From contig CAMATW010000004.1 in NCBI GenBank assembly GCA_945861305.1, positions 1-64,000 of the forward strand: a DNA stretch of 64,000 bases, given 5' to 3'. This DNA is from Bordetella parapertussis (GTDB taxonomy: Bacteria; Pseudomonadota; Gammaproteobacteria; Burkholderiales; Burkholderiaceae_C). The stretch's first letter is position 1. Each line of letters begins with the position of its first letter. Below are positions 26,795-37,176 of this stretch, piece by piece. A program made the position numbers and the translations under genes. Below the pieces are notes generated by a model, which made no database searches, was not told where the DNA came from, and saw only the letters and a list, made by a program, of their open reading frames with translations.

Positions 26795-29683
26795 TTAAGC
26801 CACCAAGCGCGACTCGCCAGCACCAAACAAATTGCCGGTGCAACGGCCACACAAAGTGGCATGCACGCTGTCGTGGCCGACATCCTCGCGGTAATGCCAG
26901 CAGCGTTCGCATTTGGTGTGTGCCGAGGGTGAGACTTTGATACCCAGCGCGTCACCCGCGTGCAAGCGCAGCGCCGAGGTGATGAACACAAAACGCACAT
27001 CCTCGCCCAAGGTTTGCAGCAACTGCCTATCGTCTTTGGCAAGGGTCAGGTCTACCTCGGCCTGCAAAGAAGAACCCACCAAGCCTTGGCTGCGCACCAA
27101 CTCGATCTCTTTGTTCACCTCTTCACGTAGCTTGAGGATGCGCGCCCATTTGCCCAGCAATGGCATGTCGGGTTCGGGCAGGTGAACATAGCTGTCGTTG
27201 AAGATGGTTTGGCCCATGCCCAGCACATGCCAAGCTTCCTCTGCGGTGAAGCTGAGGAAAGGCGCCATCCAGCGCAACATGGCTTGGGTGATGTGCCACA
27301 GCGCGGTTTGCGCGCTGCGTCTGGCGTGTGAGGTTGCTTGGGTGGTGTAGAGCCGGTCTTTGAGCACGTCCAAATAAAACGCGCCCAAATCTTCGGAGCA
27401 AAAAATCTGTAGCTTGGACACCACGGGGTGAAACTCGTACACCCCGAAGTGACCGCCCTCGAACACTTTTTTCGTCGCGTTGTAGTGGCCCACGATATCG
27501 GCTTGCAGTTGGGCGGTGCGGCTCAAAGCGTAGCGGTCAACTTCGAGCATATCGGCCAAGTCCACCGCGTCTTTGGCGATGTCAAAGTCGCTGGTGTTGG
27601 CGAGCAAAAACTTCAAGGTGTTGCGCACACGGCGGTAGGTGTCGACCACCCGCGCCAAGATTTTTCCGTCGATGTTCAAGTCGCCCGAGTAATCGGTGGA
27701 AGCCACCCACAGGCGCACGATTTCCGCACCCAGTTTGTCGGTGACTTCTTGCGGCACCACGGTGTTGCCAAGCGATTTGCTCATCTTGCGGCCTTGGCCA
27801 TCGGTGGCAAAGCCGTGGGTCAACAAACCACGGTAAGGTGCGCGGTCGTACAAAGCGCAGCCCAAAAGCAATGAACTGTGAAACCAGCCACGGTGTTGGT
27901 CATGGCCTTCCAAATACAGGTCGGCTTCGGGGCCGCTCTCATGGAAGGGCGGTCGGTCATAAGCCTCTTTGTGGCTGCCGCGCAGCACATGCTCAAAGGT
28001 GCTGCCAGAGTCAAACCACACCTCCAAAATATCGGTGCTCTTGGTGTATTCGTCGGGGTGGTCACCAGCCTGGGTGAGGATGTCTTGCACCGTGGCGCGG
28101 CTCCAGGCTTCAATGCCGCCAAGCGCGACCATGTCAGCCGCTTGGTCCAAGATGGCCATGGTGCGCGGGTGCAATTCGCCGCTGTCTTTGTGTAAAAAGA
28201 AAGGCACGGGCACACCCCAAGAGCGTTGGCGTGAGATGCACCAGTCGGGGCGGTTGGCGATCATGTCGCGCAATCGGGTTTTGCCGTTCTCGGGGTAGAA
28301 CTGGGTTTGCTCGATCGCGTCCAGCGCCAATTGGCGAAGTGTCTTGGGCGCTTTGTCGCTGGTGAACACCCCCGCACCCTCGTCCATGCGGATGAACCAT
28401 TGCGCGGCGGCGCGGTAAATCACCGGTGTTTTGTGGCGCCAGCAATGCGGGTAGCTGTGGGTGATGCCATGCGTGGCCATCAAGCGGTTGGCGTTTTTCA
28501 GCGCATCCAAAATGACCGGCACGGCTTTCCAAATGTGTTGGCCAGCGAACAATGCAAAGTCGGCGGCATAAGCGCCGTTGCCTTGCACGGGGTTCAAAAT
28601 GTCGGTGTACTTCATGCCGTGCGCCACGCAGGAATTGAAGTCGTCCACACCGTAGGCGGGCGCGCTGTGCACGATGCCGGTGCCGTCATCGGCTGTCGCG
28701 TAGTCGGCCAAGTAGACGGGTGCAACGCGTTGGTAGGCGGCGTCCACATGGGACAGCGGATGGTGAAATTCAATCAAGTCCAGCGCAAGGCCTTTGCAGG
28801 TGGCGACCACGCTGCCGCTGAGTTGCCAACGCTCCAAGCACTTGTCCACCAAGCTCTCAGCGCATACATACAACCCTTTCTCCGTGTCTACCAGCGCATA
28901 GCTCAACTCGGGGTTGAGGTTTAGTGCTTGGTTGGCGGGAATGGTCCAAGCGGTGGTGGTCCAGATGACCGCAAACGCTTGCTTGTCTAACTTGGAGAGG
29001 CCGAAAGCCTTGGCGAGTTTGTCGGGTTGGGTGCACAAAAACGCCACATCCAAGGTGTCGCTTTTTTTGTCGGCGTATTCAATTTCAAATTCAGCCAAAG
29101 ACGAGCCACAGTCGAAACACCAGTAAACAGGTTTCAAGCCTCGGTAAACAAAGCCACGCTCAATGACGCGCTTGAAGGCGCGGATTTCGCCGGCTTCGTT
29201 GGCGGGGTCCATGGTGCGGTAGGGGCGCTCCCAGTCACCTAAGACGCCTAGGCGTTTGAAGTCTTCGCGTTGTTGGTCGATTTGCTCGGTGGCAAAAGCG
29301 CGGCTTTTGGCTTGCATATCGTCTCTAGAGAGTTTGCGGCCATGCAATTTTTCAATGGCGTTTTCAATTGGCAAACCATGGCAGTCCCAGCCGGGGATGT
29401 ATTGCGCATCAAAGCCAGCCAATTGGCGGCTTTTCACAATCATGTCTTTCAACACTTTGTTCAGTGCGTGGCCAATGTGCAATTTGCCGTTGGCATAGGG
29501 CGGGCCGTCATGCAGCACAAACAGCGGTTGGCCGTGGCGCGTCACGCGCAGTTGTTTGTAAAGCCCTTCGTCAGACCAAGCCTTGGCCCACGCCGGTTCG
29601 CGCTTGGGCAAGTCGCCCCGCATGGGGAAGGGCGTATCAGGCAGGTTGAGGGTGTTGCGGTAATCGGTTGAGGTATCGGTCAT
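26795..29683 (-). CDS. ileS: Isoleucine-tRNA ligase
   Basis: Class I synthetase of 962 residues charging tRNA-Ile. HIGH appears in [18 protein letters not shown] and KMSKS in [12 protein letters not shown]. The editing (CP1) domain lies between them. At the C-terminus a zinc motif [12 protein letters not shown] with CGRC is visible, as in the E. coli type enzyme. The length is near the usual 940. The start overlaps the ribF stop by 4 bases. Confidence 0.96.
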   Translation of the reverse strand: MTDTSTDYRNTLNLPDTPFPMRGDLPKREPAWAKAWSDEGLYKQLRVTRHGQPLFVLHDGPPYANGKLHIGHALNKVLKDMIVKSRQLAGFDAQYIPGWDCHGLPIENAIEKLHGRKLSRDDMQAKSRAFATEQIDQQREDFKRLGVLGDWERPYRTMDPANEAGEIRAFKRVIERGFVYRGLKPVYWCFDCGSSLAEFEIEYADKKSDTLDVAFLCTQPDKLAKAFGLSKLDKQAFAVIWTTTAWTIPANQALNLNPELSYALVDTEKGLYVCAESLVDKCLERWQLSGSVVATCKGLALDLIEFHHPLSHVDAAYQRVAPVYLADYATADDGTGIVHSAPAYGVDDFNSCVAHGMKYTDILNPVQGNGAYAADFALFAGQHIWKAVPVILDALKNANRLMATHGITHSYPHCWRHKTPVIYRAAAQWFIRMDEGAGVFTSDKAPKTLRQLALDAIEQTQFYPENGKTRLRDMIANRPDWCISRQRSWGVPVPFFLHKDSGELHPRTMAILDQAADMVALGGIEAWSRATVQDILTQAGDHPDEYTKSTDILEVWFDSGSTFEHVLRGSHKEAYDRPPFHESGPEADLYLEGHDQHRGWFHSSLLLGCALYDRAPYRGLLTHGFATDGQGRKMSKSLGNTVVPQEVTDKLGAEIVRLWVASTDYSGDLNIDGKILARVVDTYRRVRNTLKFLLANTSDFDIAKDAVDLADMLEVDRYALSRTAQLQADIVGHYNATKKVFEGGHFGVYEFHPVVSKLQIFCSEDLGAFYLDVLKDRLYTTQATSHARRSAQTALWHITQAMLRWMAPFLSFTAEEAWHVLGMGQTIFNDSYVHLPEPDMPLLGKWARILKLREEVNKEIELVRSQGLVGSSLQAEVDLTLAKDDRQLLQTLGEDVRFVFITSALRLHAGDALGIKVSPSAHTKCERCWHYREDVGHDSVHATLCGRCTGNLFGAGESRLVA

Positions 29684-30669
29684 GTGTTAAACCACTGACG
29701 TGCGTCAATGCAGTCTTGGGCAATGCCTTGTTCCAGAGATTCAAGGCTGTCGTATTTCAGTTCATCGTGCAATTTATGGAGCAAATCCACTTGAATGAGT
29801 TTACCGTAGCCCCCATCCATGCCGAGCGTGGCAGGCCAATCTAAGCAATGGGTTTCCAGCAGTACCTGACCCCCATTGATATCGTTGGGGTCTAGCGAGG
29901 GGCGGATACCCAAATTGGCCACACCTTGCAGTGGTTTGTCGCCTAATCCGTGCACAAGCACCACAAAGATGCCACTCGCTGCCGGTTTCGCGTGTGGAAA
30001 GCGCAGGTTCAAGGTGGGGCATTTCAATTCGCGACCCAGTTTGCGACCATGCACCACATGGCCCGAGATGGCATAAGGGCGCCCCAACAGTTGCGCTGCA
30101 TCAGCCATGCGCCCCTGCGCGAGTGCTTCGCGCACCGCTGAACTTGATACACGAACACTGGCATGGGCTTGGCTGGGGTCAGCCACTTCGTAGCTGTTCA
30201 TCCTTGCCACCTCAAAACCCAGTTGTTGTCCGCTGCGCGACAAGGAAGCGTAATCACCAGCACGCTTAGCGCCATAGCAAAAGTCGTCCCCCACCAAGAT
30301 ATAGCGGGTGCCCAAGCCTTGCACCAAGACCTGCTGCACAAAATCGTCAGGCGACAGACCAGAGAGCCAAGCATTGAAAGGCATCACCACACATTGGTCG
30401 ATGCCGCAAGCTTCTAACTCGGCAAGTTTGTCACGCAAGCTGGCGATGCGCTGGGGTGCCATCTCGGGTTTGCCAAGTCGTTGGGCAAAGAAGTCGCGTG
30501 GGTGCGGCTCGAAGGTGATTACGCAAGAAGGCAGGGCGCGATGCCGAGCTTCGTTGCGCAACAGCGCCAACATGGCTTGGTGGCCGCGGTGAACGCCATC
30601 GAAGTTGCCAATGGTGACCGCGCAGGCTGGTGCCAGTTTAGGGTGGTGAATGCCGCGAAAGATCTGCAT
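29680..30669 (-). CDS. ribF: Bifunctional riboflavin kinase/FAD synthetase
   Basis: Makes FMN and FAD from riboflavin. The product is 329 residues. The N-terminal FAD synthetase domain shows [32 protein letters not shown] and SSSAVREAL; the C-terminal flavokinase domain shows [22 protein letters not shown]. It is the first gene of ribF-ileS-lspA, the same order as in E. coli. It is transcribed divergently from the HNH gene with a 93-base gap. Confidence 0.95.
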   Translation of the reverse strand: MQIFRGIHHPKLAPACAVTIGNFDGVHRGHQAMLALLRNEARHRALPSCVITFEPHPRDFFAQRLGKPEMAPQRIASLRDKLAELEACGIDQCVVMPFNAWLSGLSPDDFVQQVLVQGLGTRYILVGDDFCYGAKRAGDYASLSRSGQQLGFEVARMNSYEVADPSQAHASVRVSSSAVREALAQGRMADAAQLLGRPYAISGHVVHGRKLGRELKCPTLNLRFPHAKPAASGIFVVLVHGLGDKPLQGVANLGIRPSLDPNDINGGQVLLETHCLDWPATLGMDGGYGKLIQVDLLHKLHDELKYDSLESLEQGIAQDCIDARQWFNT

Positions 30670-30762
30670 GGCTTGGGGTGGCTTGACAAAGTAGTTTCAT
30701 GAAAACAAGGTATATTGTCTAGGAATCGACGTCAGTGCTCGCTTTGATCTCTGTGGAGGTGA

Positions 30763-31323
30763 ATGTTGAAGGTGTTGAAGCTGTCAGCCCAAGGGTTGCC
30801 GCAGTCTTGGATCTCGCTGGAACAAGCGGTCATCCATTACGCGGCGGAAGAAGTGCGCTGGGAAGCAGGCGCTCAAATCGCGGTGTTTCGCGGTGGTCAT
30901 AACGCCATCACTGGCGAGCAATCCATCATCACCGTCAACAGCATCATTGGCACCAAGGGCGTGCCGGGTATCAACCCGTTTGATCTCAAGCCCGGCTTGA
31001 CCAACAGCAAACTTTTTGCTCGCGACCGCAATATCTGCGCTTATTGCGGTGACGACTTCCACGAAACCGAACTCACCCGAGAACACATCATCCCTTTTGG
31101 CCAACACGGTTTGGACACTTGGATGAATGTGGTCACCGCTTGCCGCGCTTGCAACCACCGCAAAGCCAACCGCACGCCCGAGCAAGCCCGTATGCCCTTG
31201 CTCTACACCCCTTATGTGCCCACCCTGTGGGAAGACTTCATTTTGCGCAATCGCCGCATATTGGCTGATCAGATGGAGTTTTTAACCGCGCATTTGCCGC
31301 GTAATTCAAGACTCGCCGCCTGA
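30763..31323 (+). CDS. HNH endonuclease family protein
   Basis: Protein of 186 residues with an HNH nuclease domain in its second half. Two zinc-binding CxxC pairs (Cys92/Cys95 in ICAYCGDD and Cys127/Cys130 in ACRACNHRKANRTP) frame the core motif REHIIPFGQHG (His108), with Asn122 and His132. A strong ribosome site, GGAGGTG, lies 2 bases before the ATG. Such stand-alone HNH proteins are widespread on betaproteobacterial chromosomes, and no phage or restriction gene is nearby. The role is unknown. Confidence 0.82.
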   Translation: MLKVLKLSAQGLPQSWISLEQAVIHYAAEEVRWEAGAQIAVFRGGHNAITGEQSIITVNSIIGTKGVPGINPFDLKPGLTNSKLFARDRNICAYCGDDFHETELTREHIIPFGQHGLDTWMNVVTACRACNHRKANRTPEQARMPLLYTPYVPTLWEDFILRNRRILADQMEFLTAHLPRNSRLAA

Positions 31324-31326
31324 TAC

Positions 31327-31358
31327 CGTCATTGCATGAAGTCGTTATCGCAATGACG
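31327..31358. terminator. Inverted repeat between convergent HNH and purN genes
   Basis: CGTCATTGC (31327-31335) and GCAATGACG (31350-31358) form a perfect 9-base stem with a 14-base loop. It sits 3 bases after the HNH stop and overlaps the last codons of purN. There is no U-tract, so it is a weak candidate terminator. The stem sequence is the same core as the direct repeats at 15618-15643, so it may instead be a REP-like element. Confidence 0.45.
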
Positions 31359-31941
31359 AGAGCAGTTCAGCCACCACCCTCGGGTAGATCAAATGCTCTT
31401 GCGTCAGCACCCTTAAAGCCAAAGTGTCGGCTTTGTCGTCAGGCATGACAGGCACCACGGCTTGCGCAAGAATAGGTCCATCGTCTAAATCCACCGTCAC
31501 CTGATGAACCGTGGCACCCGCAAATCGGCAACCTGCATCGATAGCGCGTTGGTGCGTGTGCAGGCCAGTAAAAGCGGGTAGCAGTGAGGGATGGATGTTC
31601 AGTAAACGCCCTTGGTAATGCACCACAAACGCTGGTGTCAAGATGCGCATAAAACCGGCCAAGACCACCAAGGTGGGTTGATGGGCGTCGATGGCTTGCA
31701 TCAAAGCCGAGTCAAAAGCATCGCGGGGGTTGGATTGGTTTTGGTACAGCATGTGGTCCACCACTTGCGTGGTCAATCCCATGCTGGCGGCTTTGGCCAA
31801 GCCCGCGGCTTGGGGGCGGTTGCTGATGACGCAAGCGATACGCGCATCAAAACGTGCTTGCCACTGGTCGCGCTGGGCGGCTTGGGCGATGGCCAACATA
31901 TTGGAGCCGCCGCCAGAGATAAGAACCACAATGTTTTTCAT
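31345..31941 (-). CDS. purN: Phosphoribosylglycinamide formyltransferase
   Basis: Purine biosynthesis enzyme that formylates GAR using 10-formyltetrahydrofolate. The product is 198 residues. Motifs: VVLISGGGSNMLAI at the N-terminus, LVVLAGFMRILTPAFV, LLNIHPSLLPAF, and GATVHQVTVDLDDGPILAQAVV with the catalytic His/Asp region. It stands alone, convergent with the HNH gene and divergent from the acyl-CoA dehydrogenases 90 bases away. Confidence 0.94.
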   Translation of the reverse strand: MKNIVVLISGGGSNMLAIAQAAQRDQWQARFDARIACVISNRPQAAGLAKAASMGLTTQVVDHMLYQNQSNPRDAFDSALMQAIDAHQPTLVVLAGFMRILTPAFVVHYQGRLLNIHPSLLPAFTGLHTHQRAIDAGCRFAGATVHQVTVDLDDGPILAQAVVPVMPDDKADTLALRVLTQEHLIYPRVVAELLSSLR

Positions 31942-32031
31942 AGCTAGGGATTATCTGTGGGGCGACCCGCACGGCGAATGAAAAATCGCGCAAAATAGCA
32001 CGACCGTTCTAAATTGCCTTGGAGACCCTCG

Positions 32032-33210
32032 ATGGATTTGGCTTTCACCCCTGAAGAACAGGCTTTTCGTGAAGAAGTACGCACTTGGGTACACGCGCAT
32101 TTGCCCGAGAAGATTTCCCACAAAGTGCACAACGCCTTGCGCTTGACCCGTGAAGACATGCAGGCTTGGGCCAAAATTTTGGGCACCAAGGGCTGGTTGG
32201 GCTACGGTTGGCCCACCCAGTTTGGCGGCCCAGGTTGGAACGAAGTGCAAAAGCATTTGTTCGAAGAAGAATGCGCCTTGGCCGGTGCGCCGCGTGTGGT
32301 GCCCTTTGGTCCGGTGATGGTGGCGCCTGTCATCATGGCCTTTGGCAATCCCGCACAACAGCAACGTTTTTTGCCAGGTATTGCCAGTGGTGAGGTGTGG
32401 TGGAGCCAAGGCTACAGCGAGCCGGGATCGGGCTCGGACTTGGCCTCGCTCAAAACCCGCGCCGAGCGTGTGGGCGACAAATACATCGTCAATGGCCAAA
32501 AAACCTGGACCACCTTGGCCCAGTTTGGCGAGTGGATTTTTTGCTTGGTGCGCACCAGCAATGAGGGCAAACCACAAACTGGCATATCATTTTTACTCAT
32601 CGACATGAAGTCCAAGGGTGTCAGCGTGCGCCCCATCAAACTGCTGGACGGCGAATGCGAAGTCAACGAGGTGTGGTTTGACAACGTGGAAGTCCCCGCC
32701 GAGAACCTGATTGGCGAAGAAAACAAGGGCTGGAACTATGCCAAGTTTTTGCTGGCGCACGAACGCACCAACATCGCCGACGTCAACCGCGCCAAGCGCG
32801 AACTCGAGCGCTTGAAGCGCATCGCCAAAGCCGAAGGCGTGTGGGAGGACATGCGGTTTCGTGACGAAATCGCCAAGCTCGAAGTGGACGTCATTTCCTT
32901 GGAGATGATGGTGCTGCGTGTTTTGAGCGCCGAAAAATCTGGCAAGCAGTCGCTGGACATCGCGGGTCTCTTGAAAATTCGCGGCTCCGAAATTCAGCAG
33001 CGCTACAGCGAGTTGATGATGATGGCCGCAGGCCCCTTCAGCTTGCCCTTCATCCAAGAAGCGATGGATGCTGGTTGGCAAGGCGACCATGTGGGTGCGG
33101 CCCACTGTGCGCCTTTGGCGTCCACGTATTTCAATATGCGCAAGACCACCATTTATGGTGGCTCGAATGAAGTGCAACGCAACATCGTTGCACAAACTGT
33201 TTTGGGGTGA
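32032..33210 (+). CDS. Acyl-CoA dehydrogenase, PimC-like large subunit
   Basis: Flavoprotein of 392 residues that oxidises acyl-CoA at the alpha-beta bond. Motifs: FTPEEQAFREEVRTWV, the FAD/substrate loop QGYSEPGSGSDLASLKTRAE, VNGQKTWTT and the C-terminal IYGGSNEVQRNIVAQTVLG. It resembles the large subunit of pimeloyl-CoA dehydrogenase. Start is the ATG at 32032 rather than a TTG at 32014. It sits 3 bases upstream of a second, shorter acyl-CoA dehydrogenase, which suggests that they assemble together. Confidence 0.88.
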   Translation: MDLAFTPEEQAFREEVRTWVHAHLPEKISHKVHNALRLTREDMQAWAKILGTKGWLGYGWPTQFGGPGWNEVQKHLFEEECALAGAPRVVPFGPVMVAPVIMAFGNPAQQQRFLPGIASGEVWWSQGYSEPGSGSDLASLKTRAERVGDKYIVNGQKTWTTLAQFGEWIFCLVRTSNEGKPQTGISFLLIDMKSKGVSVRPIKLLDGECEVNEVWFDNVEVPAENLIGEENKGWNYAKFLLAHERTNIADVNRAKRELERLKRIAKAEGVWEDMRFRDEIAKLEVDVISLEMMVLRVLSAEKSGKQSLDIAGLLKIRGSEIQQRYSELMMMAAGPFSLPFIQEAMDAGWQGDHVGAAHCAPLASTYFNMRKTTIYGGSNEVQRNIVAQTVLG

Positions 33211-33213
33211 AGC

Positions 33214-34329
33214 ATGGACTTTGATTTTTCAGACGAACAAGCGCAACTGCGCGACGCGGTTCGCAAATGGGTGGACAAGGCCTACAGCTTTGACGAACGC
33301 CGCAGCGTGGTGGCGGCGGGTGGTTTTTCTGCCAGCGCCTACCAAGCCATGGCCGAGCTGGGTTTGTGTGGCCTGTATGTGCAAGACGCTTATGGCGGCA
33401 TGAATATGGGTCCCACCGAGGGCATGGTGGCCATGGAAGAGCTGGGGCGGGGCATGGTGATGGAACCGCTGGCCCACACTTGGATGTGCACCGCGGTGCT
33501 GCAAGCTTTTGCGCCCGATCACCTGAAAACCGAATGGCTGCCCCGCTTGGCCGGTGGCGAGGCCTTGCTGGTGTTGGCCCACCATGAAAAATATGCGCGC
33601 TACGACCTGCACAAATGCAAAGCCACGGCAAAACAAGTGGGCGGTGCTTGGCAAGTCACGGGTCATAAAAGTTTGGTGCCTGCCGGTGACCACGCCCACG
33701 GGTTTTTGGTGCCTGCCTCGGTGAACGGTCAGCTTGCCCTGTTCTTGGTACCGCGCAGCGCGGCCACCGTCACCGCACGGGCCTACCTTGCGCAAGACGG
33801 CAGCCGCATGAGCGAGTTGCATTTGAAAGACGCACCTGCTCAGCTGATCAGCCTAGACGGCTTGTCCGCTTTGCAATTGGCAGTAGACGTGGGTGCCACT
33901 TCCTTATGCGCCGAAGCCGTGGGTTTGATGGAGAAAACATTGGCTGTCACCGTGGAGTACTTGAACACCCGCAAACAGTTTGGTGTTGCCATTGCCAGCT
34001 TTCAAGCGTTGCGCCACCGTGTGGCCGACATGAAAATGCAACTGGAGTTGGGCCGCTCCATGAGCTACTACGCCACGCTCAAACTCAACGCGCCTGCCGC
34101 AGAACGCAGCTTGGCGGTGTCACGTGCCAAATACCAAATCGGGCGATCCACCCGCCATGTGGGCCAAGAAGCGGTGCAACTGCACGGCGGCATTGGCGTG
34201 ACCGATGAGTACATCGTCAGCCACTACTTTAAGCGCTTGACGCAAATCGAACTCAGCTTGGGCGACAGCTTGCACCACTTGGGTCAGGTGACCGCGCAGA
34301 TGCAAGAGACGGCGGGCGTGTTTGCCTAA
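33214..34329 (+). CDS. Acyl-CoA dehydrogenase, PimD-like small subunit
   Basis: Second acyl-CoA dehydrogenase-fold protein, 371 residues, starting MDFDFSDEQAQLRDAVRKWV. The family C-terminus reads QLHGGIGVTDEYIVSHYFKRLTQIE. The middle loop is divergent (LVLAHHEKYARYDLHK) and lacks the usual PGSGSD-type segment, as seen in small subunits of heteromeric enzymes such as PimD. The pair probably forms one alpha/beta enzyme; the acyl-CoA substrate is unknown. Its TAA stop overlaps the convergent DUF1653 stop. Confidence 0.85.
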   Translation: MDFDFSDEQAQLRDAVRKWVDKAYSFDERRSVVAAGGFSASAYQAMAELGLCGLYVQDAYGGMNMGPTEGMVAMEELGRGMVMEPLAHTWMCTAVLQAFAPDHLKTEWLPRLAGGEALLVLAHHEKYARYDLHKCKATAKQVGGAWQVTGHKSLVPAGDHAHGFLVPASVNGQLALFLVPRSAATVTARAYLAQDGSRMSELHLKDAPAQLISLDGLSALQLAVDVGATSLCAEAVGLMEKTLAVTVEYLNTRKQFGVAIASFQALRHRVADMKMQLELGRSMSYYATLKLNAPAAERSLAVSRAKYQIGRSTRHVGQEAVQLHGGIGVTDEYIVSHYFKRLTQIELSLGDSLHHLGQVTAQMQETAGVFA

Positions 34330-34565
34330 GGTGTGAGCGGCGTGAAACGCGGTTGCTTCACGCCATCGATCACCACCTTTTCGGTGAACATCGCAAACGG
34401 CCGCACCCACAGACCCCGTTCACCGTATTCGGCGCGGTACAGCACCAAAGGCTCTAAGGTTTCGCTGTGGCGCACCACGCCCAGCACTTCGTAGTGCAGG
34501 CCTTTGTAGTGCACGTAGGGCCCCAGTGGCAGGATGGGCAGGGGAGACAGGTCGGTGTTGGACAT
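34326..34565 (-). CDS. DUF1653 domain protein
   Basis: Small soluble protein of 79 residues matching the DUF1653 family: GPYVHYKGLHYEVLGVVRHSETLEPLVLYRAEYGERGLWVRPFAMF. It appears to be a beta-rich single-domain protein with no known function. It is monocistronic, convergent with the acyl-CoA dehydrogenase and divergent from the RsmB-family gene (45 bases). Confidence 0.88.
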   Translation of the reverse strand: MSNTDLSPLPILPLGPYVHYKGLHYEVLGVVRHSETLEPLVLYRAEYGERGLWVRPFAMFTEKVVIDGVKQPRFTPLTP

Positions 34566-34610
34566 GGCAACTAAGCATAAAGCTTATCTGGCAAAGCCGA
34601 TAATCCTTGT

Positions 34611-35930
34611 ATGCATCCAAAAGCCTTGTTAGACGCTTGCACCGAACTCACCCGTTTGCTGCTTCGCTTTGACCACCCTGCTGACAGCGTGGTTTCCAAA
34701 TACTTCCGTGACCAACGCAAACAAATGGCCTTGGGGCCACGTGAGCGTGGCGTCTTGGCCGAAACCGGCTACAACGTGTTGCGCCAAAAATTGCGTTTCG
34801 AGCACTTGGCCAAGTCCGGCACCGGTGTGAAGGAACGCCGACTCGCCATTCTGGGCTGGGCCGCTTACCTTGATGCGCAAGCCAAGTTGCAGCAACCCCA
34901 AGCTATCCATGGCGACCGCGGCTTCATGAAAGCCGCCATGAGCGAGATGGAGTTCAAGTGGTTGGCCGATTGCGACGCTGCCACCGATGACGCTTTTCTA
35001 GCGCCCCACAAACACAACTTGCCGCCTTGGTTGGCCGAGGCTTTAGAGGTGCAATTGGGAGAAGAGTTTTGGCCATTGGTGCAGAGCTTGCAGCACACCG
35101 CTGGATTGGATGTGCGTGTTAACACGCTGCTGGCCAAACGTGCTGATGTGCAGGCCGAGTTGGTGGCACATGACATCGCGGTTGTGCCTACACCTTTTTC
35201 GCCTTGGGGTTTGCGCATGAATGCCAAACCCAACCTCAGCAAGCTCGCGCTGTTTGAAAAGGGCTTGATCGAAGTGCAAGACGAAGGCTCGCAACTCTTA
35301 GCGCTGTTGGTGGATGCCAAGCGCGGTGAAATGGTGGCCGACTTTTGCGCGGGTGCGGGCGGCAAAACCTTGGCGCTGGGCGCATCCATGCGCAACACCG
35401 GTCGCTTGTACGCGTTTGACACCTCGGCCCACCGCTTGGATGCTTTGAAGCCACGTTTGGCACGCAGTGGTTTGTCCAATATTCATCCCGTGGCGATAGC
35501 CCATGAACGCGATGAGCGCATCAAGCGCTTGCGCGGCAAGATGGACCGTGTGTTGGTGGACGCACCTTGTACCGGCTTGGGCACTTTGCGTCGCAACCCT
35601 GACTTGAAATGGCGGCAAACCCCAGACGCTGTGGCCGAACTCAGCATCAAACAAACCGCTATCTTGGCGAGTGCTGCGCGGTTGCTCAAACCTGGTGGCC
35701 GCTTGGTCTACGCCACTTGCAGTTTGTTACCTGAAGAAAACGAGCAGATTGCCCAGACCTTCAGCGCTGCCCATCCCAACTTCAAGCCTTTGCCTATCAA
35801 GGACTTGTTGAATGAGCTTGATGTGGATCAAGCAGCGACTTTGTGCACCGCCGATGATTTGTATTTGCGCCTGTGGCCGCATCGCCATGCCACCGATGGG
35901 TTCTTTGCAGCCGCATGGGTGGCGGCATAA
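34611..35930 (+). CDS. RsmB/NOP-family RNA m5C methyltransferase
   Basis: SAM-dependent RNA cytosine-5 methyltransferase, 439 residues. Motifs: SAM loop VADFCAGAGGKTLALGASM, motif IV VLVDAPCTGLGTLRRNPDLKW and motif VI VYATCSLLPEENE with the two catalytic Cys residues. An N-terminal helical region (about 1-130) precedes the fold, as in RsmB. A likely target is 16S rRNA, but RsmB versus RsmF-like activity cannot be told from sequence alone. Confidence 0.88.
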   Translation: MHPKALLDACTELTRLLLRFDHPADSVVSKYFRDQRKQMALGPRERGVLAETGYNVLRQKLRFEHLAKSGTGVKERRLAILGWAAYLDAQAKLQQPQAIHGDRGFMKAAMSEMEFKWLADCDAATDDAFLAPHKHNLPPWLAEALEVQLGEEFWPLVQSLQHTAGLDVRVNTLLAKRADVQAELVAHDIAVVPTPFSPWGLRMNAKPNLSKLALFEKGLIEVQDEGSQLLALLVDAKRGEMVADFCAGAGGKTLALGASMRNTGRLYAFDTSAHRLDALKPRLARSGLSNIHPVAIAHERDERIKRLRGKMDRVLVDAPCTGLGTLRRNPDLKWRQTPDAVAELSIKQTAILASAARLLKPGGRLVYATCSLLPEENEQIAQTFSAAHPNFKPLPIKDLLNELDVDQAATLCTADDLYLRLWPHRHATDGFFAAAWVAA

Positions 35931-35955
35931 AATCTCCCAGTTTAAGAAATAAAGG

Positions 35956-37176
35956 ATGTTTATGGTTTTGCCCTCTTGGCCTTGGTTGGATGCAGTGTTG
36001 AATTGGCTTGCCTATGGCACATGGCAGCTAAGTGGCTGGCAGTTGGTGCTCTTCACCCTGGCCATGACCCATGTCACCATTGCAGCGGTCACCATTTATT
36101 TGCACCGCCACCAAGCGCATCGCTCTTTAGATTTGCATTGGTTGCCAGCGCATTTCTTTCGCTTTTGGCTGTGGTTGACCACTGGCATGACCACCAAGGC
36201 ATGGGCTTCTATTCACCGCAAACACCACGCCAAATGTGAATCCGAAGAAGACCCGCACAGCCCGCAGGTGTTTGGCATCAACAAGGTGTTTTGGCAAGGC
36301 GCTGAGCTGTATGGTGTGGAAGCGGCCAATGAGGAAACCCTGCGTAAATACGGCCACGGCACCCCTGATGATTGGCTAGAGCACAACGTTTATTCGCGCT
36401 TTACTTGGCAGGGTGTCGGGCTCATGCTCATCATCGACTTGGCCTTGTTTGGCGCTATTGGTGCGACCATCTGGGCGGTGCAAATGATGTGGATACCTTT
36501 GACTGCCGCCGGTGTCATCAACGGCATTGGTCACTATTGGGGTTACCGCAATTTCGAAGCGCCCGACGCCAGCACCAATATCTTGCCTTGGGGCATCATC
36601 ATTGGTGGCGAAGAGTTGCACAACAACCACCACACCTACCCAACTTCAGCCAAGTTGTCTGTCAAGCCTTATGAGTTCGATATAGGTTGGCTTTATATCC
36701 GTGTGCTGGAAACACTGGGTTTGGCCTCAGTCAAAAAGACGCCACCCAAACTGCACTACGCCGATGCCAAGCCGGTCGCGGATGAAAAAACATTAGAAGC
36801 CTTGATTGCCAACCGTTACGAGGTGATGGCCGGTTATGCCACTCAACTCAAGATGGCGTTAAAGCAAGAGGTTGCCAGCTTGCCCAAGTTGCCCACAGAG
36901 GCTGTGCTGATTGCCGCGCGCCGTTGGATGCACCGCGATGAGGTGCAAGTGCCCGAGCAATTCCGCGCACTTTTGGCACAAGCCCGTACAACCCTGCCCG
37001 ATGTAGACACCATGGTGCGTATGCGCGAGGAGTTGCGTCAACTTTGGCTCAACACCCATGCGACACAGGCGCAGTTAGCACTGGAATTACAAACTTGGTG
37101 CAAACGTGCGGAGGAAAGCGGTGTTGCTGCCTTGCGCGACTTTTCTTTGCAATTGCGCGCTGCGCAAATGGGATGA
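35956..37176 (+). CDS. Membrane fatty acid desaturase
   Basis: Di-iron acyl-lipid or acyl-CoA desaturase, 406 residues. The three His boxes are HRHQAHR, HRKHH and HNNHH, with four membrane helices around them. The first 260 residues form the catalytic domain; the C-terminal 140 residues are soluble and helical and typical of betaproteobacterial DesA-like proteins. It should introduce a cis double bond into membrane acyl chains. The stop overlaps the GMC oxidoreductase start (ATGA). Confidence 0.9.
   Translation: MFMVLPSWPWLDAVLNWLAYGTWQLSGWQLVLFTLAMTHVTIAAVTIYLHRHQAHRSLDLHWLPAHFFRFWLWLTTGMTTKAWASIHRKHHAKCESEEDPHSPQVFGINKVFWQGAELYGVEAANEETLRKYGHGTPDDWLEHNVYSRFTWQGVGLMLIIDLALFGAIGATIWAVQMMWIPLTAAGVINGIGHYWGYRNFEAPDASTNILPWGIIIGGEELHNNHHTYPTSAKLSVKPYEFDIGWLYIRVLETLGLASVKKTPPKLHYADAKPVADEKTLEALIANRYEVMAGYATQLKMALKQEVASLPKLPTEAVLIAARRWMHRDEVQVPEQFRALLAQARTTLPDVDTMVRMREELRQLWLNTHATQAQLALELQTWCKRAEESGVAALRDFSLQLRAAQMG

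Noticed and set aside
30683..30716. TTGACA and TATATT before the HNH gene as a promoter
   Set aside because: The 22-base spacing is too long for a sigma-70 promoter; TATATT alone could still be a -10 box.
30763..31323. HNH nuclease as part of a defence or mobile system
   Set aside because: It stands alone between ribF and purN with no methylase, phage or toxin partner, and such HNH genes are common on these chromosomes.
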